Positions 25,269 through 28,998 of a DNA stretch of 28,998 bases are shown here, one piece after another. The stretch spans positions 1-28,998 of the forward strand of contig DGHL01000025.1 of assembly GCA_002392645.1 (NCBI GenBank), read 5' to 3'. Below the pieces are notes generated by a model. That model worked only from the letters and a program-made list of their open reading frames with translations. It was not told where the DNA came from and made no database searches. Source of the stretch: Prevotellaceae bacterium UBA3849 (GTDB lineage Bacteria > Bacteroidota > Bacteroidia > Bacteroidales > Bacteroidaceae). Within the stretch, counting starts at the first letter, position 1, and each line of letters begins with the position of its first letter. A program made the translations under genes and the position numbers.

Positions 25269-25886
25269 TTATTCCTCCCCTGTCTTTAATGATGTGATAA
25301 GGTAGTAACGGTTCTGATCCATATCCTGAAGCTCAGACATAACCTTCTTTACACTGCTGTAAGGAGTGTCAGCATCGGCCTTGATGGCGATTTTGACGTC
25401 GTCAACTGCGTTAACAGCAGACTCAACCCACTCCTGGAACTCGCTCTTACCACCATTGATAGAGTCAAGAGGTACACCAGCTTCAGGGCCGGTAATCATC
25501 TCTGTCATCTTCTCAGAAGGCATGCGGAGATAGTTCTGCAGCTTACTCAGGCTCATACCCCACATAGGGTCGGTCTGGAACTTCTTCATATCCTGGGCAG
25601 TCAGGTTCAGCGTAAACTTGTCGTTCATGCTAGTGATGACATCCATCACGCTGTTCTGATTGTCCATGCTCATAAACACCTTGCCGTCTTTGCCGACAAC
25701 GATGTTCAAGACGTCTTTCTCTGGAATCTTAACCTCTGATACAGACTGTGGCTGGTTTACCTTCACTGGCTCATTCTTCACGAACGTTGACGTCAGCATG
25801 AAGAAGGTCAGCAAAAGCACCATCACGTCCGACATAGGGGTCATGTCAATCCAGACGTCGCTTTTCTTAACTTTTAACTTACCCAT
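25269..25886 (-). CDS. exbD: ExbD-type motor protein (first copy)
   Basis: A 205-aa ExbD/TolR-family protein. The membrane helix is DMTPMSDVMVLLLTFFMLTST, with Asp20 at the proton-relay position. The periplasmic part contains an extra region (about 90-150, TDPMWGMSLSKLQNYLRMP) between the canonical strands, then VKIAIKADADTPYSSVKKVM, the conserved C-terminal ExbD signature. It lies 34 bp after exbB. It is clearly diverged from the second ExbD and probably occupies a distinct position in the complex. Confidence 0.93.
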   Translation of the reverse strand: MGKLKVKKSDVWIDMTPMSDVMVLLLTFFMLTSTFVKNEPVKVNQPQSVSEVKIPEKDVLNIVVGKDGKVFMSMDNQNSVMDVITSMNDKFTLNLTAQDMKKFQTDPMWGMSLSKLQNYLRMPSEKMTEMITGPEAGVPLDSINGGKSEFQEWVESAVNAVDDVKIAIKADADTPYSSVKKVMSELQDMDQNRYYLITSLKTGEE

Positions 25887-25920
25887 ATTCTGAATAAAAT
25901 TTTAAAGGGTTAGTAAAAGA

Positions 25921-26745
25921 TTAAGCTTCTGGGTGCTTGTCTTCGTAGGTGTGTGCGATGGTGTAACCAATCTCGTCCATTGCGAATGTGAGCTTATCGA
26001 TCTTGTTGGTGAAGTAGTTATAAGCAACTACTGATACCCAAGATGTAGCGATACCAGAGGCAGTGTTTACAAGGGCCTCAGAGATACCAGTTGACAGTGC
26101 CATAGAGTCAGCACCACCACCAGCAGCAAGAGCGGCGAATGAACGTATCATACCAAGCACGGTTCCGAACAGAGCGGTAAGAGTACCCAGTGTTACGATA
26201 GTAGCGATGATTGGGAGGTTCATTGTCATTGTAGGCATCTCAAGTGCTGTAGCCTCCTCGTGTGCGTTCTGGATGGTAGCAACCTTCTCCTTGAGCTTGA
26301 TAGGAGCAGACTCCATCTCCTTGTAAGACTTCAGGTCAGCGAGAACTACGTTAGCAACAGAACCGCGCTGCTTGTTGCAGAGCTCCTCTGCCTTAGCAAT
26401 ATCGCCATCCTTCAGAGCCTTCTTTACATTCTCAGTGAACTTTGTAACGTTACCCTTACCTGAGCAAGCAGAGATAGCGATGATACGCTCTACTGACATT
26501 GCGATGACGGTGCAGAGAAGACCGAGGATGATAGGCACAACCCATCCACCTTTGTACACTGTACCGAGCATGTTCAGTGGGTGGCCGTTTGCTGCGTCGC
26601 CGTTAGCGAAGTTAGCTGGGTTACCCAGGAAGAACAGGTAGAAGCAGATACCAACTGCGAATGCAAAAATAATGATAATAATTGCATGTCTAACGCCCTG
26701 GAAGCCTGCTGACTTCTTAGGGCTGGCTGAATTTTTAGTTGCCAT
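25921..26745 (-). CDS. exbB: ExbB/MotA/TolQ proton-channel family protein
   Basis: A 274-aa inner-membrane protein forming the proton channel that drives TonB. An extra N-terminal helix (about 18-40) comes before the family's usual three: about 68-90 (VVPIILGLLCTVIAMSVERIIA), about 176-200 (NLPIIATIVTLGTLTALFGT) and about 220-245 (ALVNTASGIATSWVSVV). The LGTLTALFGTVLGMI and GISEALVNTASGI stretches carry the conserved Thr and Gly residues of the channel. It is the first gene of the cluster exbB-exbD-exbD-tonB-PstS-like-TPR, with a promoter about 170 bp upstream. Confidence 0.95.
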   Translation of the reverse strand: MATKNSASPKKSAGFQGVRHAIIIIIFAFAVGICFYLFFLGNPANFANGDAANGHPLNMLGTVYKGGWVVPIILGLLCTVIAMSVERIIAISACSGKGNVTKFTENVKKALKDGDIAKAEELCNKQRGSVANVVLADLKSYKEMESAPIKLKEKVATIQNAHEEATALEMPTMTMNLPIIATIVTLGTLTALFGTVLGMIRSFAALAAGGGADSMALSTGISEALVNTASGIATSWVSVVAYNYFTNKIDKLTFAMDEIGYTIAHTYEDKHPEA

Positions 26746-26773
26746 AGTTTGTTTAGAATTTTAAATTAATTAA

Positions 26774-26788
26774 TTAATTAGTGAATAA
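26774..26788 (-). promoter_or_regulatory. 15-bp leader element of exbB, shared with the TPR gene
   Basis: TTATTCACTAATTAA on the minus strand, identical to 22454-22468. It is followed by further TTAA units (about 26763-26777), which make the exbB leader longer than the TPR leader. It lies within the predicted 160-base 5' untranslated region. Confidence 0.5.
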
Positions 26789-26913
26789 ATTGTTTTGTCA
26801 TTTTTCAAAGTTTCAAGTAAAAACAAAGTTTTTTCTGTTTTTTCTTGTACGCTTTTCATTGTTAGGGGTGGTTTAAGGCGATTGCTACAATCTGTAGGTT
26901 TGGTTTTCAAAGA

Positions 26914-26921
26914 CAAAGGTA
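26914..26921 (-). promoter_or_regulatory. Promoter of the exbB cluster (-7 box)
   Basis: TACCTTTG on the minus strand fits TAnnTTTG exactly. The -33 region has only ATTC/TTCG at the right distance, so this half is weak. Transcription would start near 26907 and leave a long leader (about 160 bases). The 339-bp region 26746-27084 holds this promoter, the shared leader element, a T-rich tract at 26960-26972 and the aminotransferase terminator; no gene was seen. Confidence 0.6.
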
Positions 26922-26997
26922 ACAATTTTCATTGAATTACCGAATGAATTTAAAACTTTTAACAAAAAAAAGTCGCTTTTGCACCCTAAATACGGCA

Positions 26998-27025
26998 CAA
27001 AAGGAGACTTTTACGTCTCCTTTTG
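26998..27025 (-). terminator. Terminator hairpin after the aminotransferase gene
   Basis: CAAAAGGAGAC (26998-27008) and GTCTCCTTTTG (27015-27025) form an 11-bp perfect stem with a 6-base loop, 60 bp beyond the aminotransferase stop codon. On the minus strand the stem ends in CTCCTTTTG, and a run of eight T lies about 30 bases further on. Confidence 0.7.
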
Positions 27026-27084
27026 CACTTTTGTGGGTTATGTGTTATGTTTTTCTGTCTTTTTATCAGAAATTCGCACTTACA

Positions 27085-28278
27085 TTACTTTAACTTTGCG
27101 CAGCACTCTTTGATGCGACGCATTGCCTCGCGGATGTTGTCATCGCTGGTAGCGTAGCTCATGCGGAAACACTCTGGATCGCCGAATGCATCGCCGCCCA
27201 CTGTTGCCACATGGCCTACCTCGAGCAGGTACATGGCGAAGTCGTTGGTGTCCTTAATCACACGCTCACCGTCGGTCTTGCCAAGGTAGCTCTTGCACTT
27301 AGGGAATACGTAGAATGCTCCGTCAGGTACGTTGACCTCGAGTCCTGGTATCTCTCTTACGAGTGAAACGATGAGGTCGCGACGACGCTCAAAAGCCTTG
27401 CGCATATCCTCCACGCACTCCTGTGAAGCGGTGTAGGCGATTGTTGCAGCCTTCTGTGATACAGAGCATGGACCAGAGGTGTACTGTCCCTGCAGTTTGT
27501 TACATCCCTTGACAATCCATTCAGGTGCAGCCATATAGCCAATACGCCATCCTGTCATGGCATAAGCCTTGCTGACGCCGTTGATGATGATAGACTGTTC
27601 CTTCATGCCAGGGAACTGGGCTATAGACTCGTGCTTGCCCACGTAGTTGATGTGCTCGTATATCTCATCAGCCAGCACATACATGTCTGGGTGCTTCTTT
27701 ATTACGTTAGCCAGTCCCTCGAGCTCAGCCTTAGAATATACAGAACCTGTAGGGTTGCTTGGTGAGCAGAGAATCAGCATACGTGTCTTTGGAGTGATTG
27801 CTGCCTCGAGCTGCTCAGGAGTAATCTTGAAGTTCTGCTCGAAAGTAGCCTCTACGATTACAGGCTCGCCATCTGCCAACTTGACCATCTGTGGGTAGCT
27901 AACCCAGTATGGAGCAGGTATGATAACCTCGTCGCCCTCGTTTACGAGTGCCATGATGGTGTTGCACACGCTCTGCTTGGCGCCATTTGAACAAAGAATC
28001 TGCGCTGGAGTGTAGTCGAGGTTGTTCTCGTTCTTCAACTTGGCTACGATGGCGTTGCGAAGTGCTGGATAGCCCGGAACCGGAGAATATCTTGAGTAAT
28101 TCTCGTCGATTGCCTTTTTTGCTGCCTCCTTGATGTAGTCGGGAGTGTCGAAGTCTGGCTCACCTACACTTAGGTTAATAACGTCAATTCCCTGTGCCTT
28201 TAGCTCGCTACTCTTCTGCGACATTGCAAGGGTAGCCGAAGGCGAAAGTCTGTTCAGACGGTCGGATAGTTGGTTCAT
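27085..28278 (-). CDS. aspC: Class I PLP-dependent aspartate-type aminotransferase
   Basis: A 397-aa cytoplasmic aminotransferase, most like the Ib aspartate (or aspartate/prephenate) aminotransferases, moving the amino group between aspartate and 2-oxoglutarate. The N-terminal INLSVGEPDFDTP and YSRYSPVPGYPALR motifs are typical of subgroup I-beta. The active site is visible: PSNPTG (Asn175), DEIYEH (Asp204, Tyr207), the Schiff-base Lys237 in SKAYAMTGWR, and a C-terminal FRMSYATS that carries the substrate-carboxylate Arg. Length is standard. It is transcribed alone from a good promoter and ends at a hairpin. Exact substrate preference is not determined by these motifs. Confidence 0.9.
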   Translation of the reverse strand: MNQLSDRLNRLSPSATLAMSQKSSELKAQGIDVINLSVGEPDFDTPDYIKEAAKKAIDENYSRYSPVPGYPALRNAIVAKLKNENNLDYTPAQILCSNGAKQSVCNTIMALVNEGDEVIIPAPYWVSYPQMVKLADGEPVIVEATFEQNFKITPEQLEAAITPKTRMLILCSPSNPTGSVYSKAELEGLANVIKKHPDMYVLADEIYEHINYVGKHESIAQFPGMKEQSIIINGVSKAYAMTGWRIGYMAAPEWIVKGCNKLQGQYTSGPCSVSQKAATIAYTASQECVEDMRKAFERRRDLIVSLVREIPGLEVNVPDGAFYVFPKCKSYLGKTDGERVIKDTNDFAMYLLEVGHVATVGGDAFGDPECFRMSYATSDDNIREAMRRIKECCAKLK

Positions 28279-28316
28279 TATTCTATAAGTTATCTATTGT
28301 TGTTTAAACTGGTGTG

Positions 28317-28347
28317 CAAAGGTACGAACTTTTCTTTATTCTTCAAA
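28317..28347 (-). promoter_or_regulatory. Promoter of the aminotransferase gene
   Basis: TTTG (28344-28347), a 19-base spacer and TACCTTTG (28317-28324) on the minus strand match both halves of the Bacteroidota consensus. The predicted leader is about 30 bases. The -33 part lies about 20 bp from the hairpin that ends the preceding gene. Confidence 0.75.
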
Positions 28348-28367
28348 AAATATTAACGAAAAATAGC

Positions 28368-28403
28368 AAATGCGGTTTACAAAATGACTTGTAAACCGCA
28401 TTT
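28368..28403 (-). terminator. Terminator of the Bax-inhibitor-1-like gene
   Basis: AAATGCGGTTTACAA (28368-28382) pairs perfectly with 28389-28403 over 15 bp around a 6-base loop. On the minus strand the stem ends in TTT and is followed by GCTATTTTTCG. It lies 30 bp after the stop codon of the gene. Confidence 0.8.
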
Positions 28404-28432
28404 TTAACAGATTTTTTCTATTTTTTTGTTGA

Positions 28433-28998
28433 TTAGTCTCTGCGAGAGCCCAAAAGTCTGAGCAGATACAAGAACAAGTTAACGAAATCGAGGTACAGTT
28501 CGAGTGCGCCAATAAGTGCCAGCTTCTGTGTGTTTTCGTTAACCTCGTAGCCGTTCTCTGCAATAAGGTTCTTCATCTTCTGAGCATCGTAGGCTGTGAG
28601 GGCTGTGAACACGAGCACGCCGATAATTGCGATGATGAAGCTGAAGCCCTCGCTTCTCATGAAAATGTTAACGACGCCAGCGATGATGAGGCCGATAAGT
28701 GCCATGAGCGCAAAGCGGCCGATGAAACTGAGGTCTTTCTTCAGGAATGAGCCGACTACTGCCATCGCGCCGAATGTTCCGGCTGTGATGAAGAATGTTG
28801 AGACGATTGAACCAATCTCGTAAATCAAGAAGATAAGGCTCAATGTTACTCCGTTGATTATCGAATATACGGCGAAGAGCAATCCTGCCGTAGCAAACGA
28901 CATTCTGAAGATTCGTGATGAGAGGAAATACACAAGTCCTAATTCTGCGAAGATGAGTCCGTAGAACAATATTGAATTTGTGGCGATTGCATATATCA
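28433..28998 (-). CDS. Bax inhibitor-1/YccA family membrane protein, 5' end cut by the window
   Basis: The reading frame stays open to the window edge, so only about 188 C-terminal residues are seen and the true start lies outside; family members are about 230-240 aa. A TTG at 28967-28969 is unlikely to be the start because homologous sequence (IYAIATNS) continues before it. Hydrophobic segments typical of the seven-helix fold follow, including FYGLIFAELGLVYFLSS, TAGLLFAVYSIINGVTLSLI, AGTFGAMAVVGSF and FIIAIIGVLVFTALTAYDAQ. The AYDAQKMK motif and the ending ALELYLDFVNLFLYLLRLLG are diagnostic. Members are inner-membrane proteins linked to calcium leak or protein quality control; its function here is unknown. 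Confidence 0.92.
   Translation of the reverse strand, partial: IYAIATNSILFYGLIFAELGLVYFLSSRIFRMSFATAGLLFAVYSIINGVTLSLIFLIYEIGSIVSTFFITAGTFGAMAVVGSFLKKDLSFIGRFALMALIGLIIAGVVNIFMRSEGFSFIIAIIGVLVFTALTAYDAQKMKNLIAENGYEVNENTQKLALIGALELYLDFVNLFLYLLRLLGSRRD

Noticed and set aside
28433..28969. Complete Bax-inhibitor-1-like gene starting at TTG 28967-28969
   Set aside because: The frame continues to the window edge with family-like residues, so the gene is truncated by the window and not short.

Overview
The window looks like chromosomal DNA of a Prevotella/Segatella-type member of the Bacteroidota. The evidence is a SusC/SusD polysaccharide utilisation locus (PUL), a hybrid two-component regulator, lipoproteins with Cys after a short hydrophobic leader, no Shine-Dalgarno sequences, and several promoters of the Bacteroidota type (TTTG near -33, TAnnTTTG near -7). 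Every convincing gene is on the minus strand, so transcription runs from high to low coordinates.

PUL (about 81-19880). In transcription order: SusC-like TonB-dependent transporter, SusD-like lipoprotein, two large surface glycan-binding-type lipoproteins, and a BACON + GH5 endo-glucanase-type lipoprotein. A repeat-filled gap of 235 bp follows, then a 1321-aa hybrid sensor kinase/response regulator/AraC protein, a sialate O-acetylesterase-type carbohydrate esterase 25 bp behind it, and a GH106-type alpha-L-rhamnosidase with its own promoter. The likely scheme is cell-surface cutting by GH5, capture by SusD and the SGBPs, import through SusC powered by TonB, and trimming in the periplasm by the esterase and the GH106 enzyme, with the hybrid regulator sensing an oligosaccharide. 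The substrate cannot be read from sequence; an acetylated, rhamnose-bearing beta-glycan would fit.

Middle (20051-27025). A Cof-type HAD phosphatase sits between two hairpins. Next comes the cluster exbB-exbD-exbD-tonB-PstS-like lipoprotein-TPR protein, which ends in a textbook intrinsic terminator. It encodes a proton-driven TonB motor of the kind that would energise SusC-type transporters.

Right end (27026-28998). A class I aspartate-type aminotransferase with a well-formed promoter, and the 3' part of a Bax-inhibitor-1/YccA membrane protein cut by the window edge.

The most unusual content is repeat DNA in and around the PUL. Heptanucleotide arrays occur at three adjacent junctions, one of them inside the GH5 signal peptide. 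A 9-bp-period array encodes the linker between the kinase and receiver domains of the regulator. A 22-bp tandem unit folded into a 27-bp hairpin lies in front of the regulator. A 21-bp motif occurs three times around the GH106 gene. No tRNA, rRNA, CRISPR array or transposase was seen.
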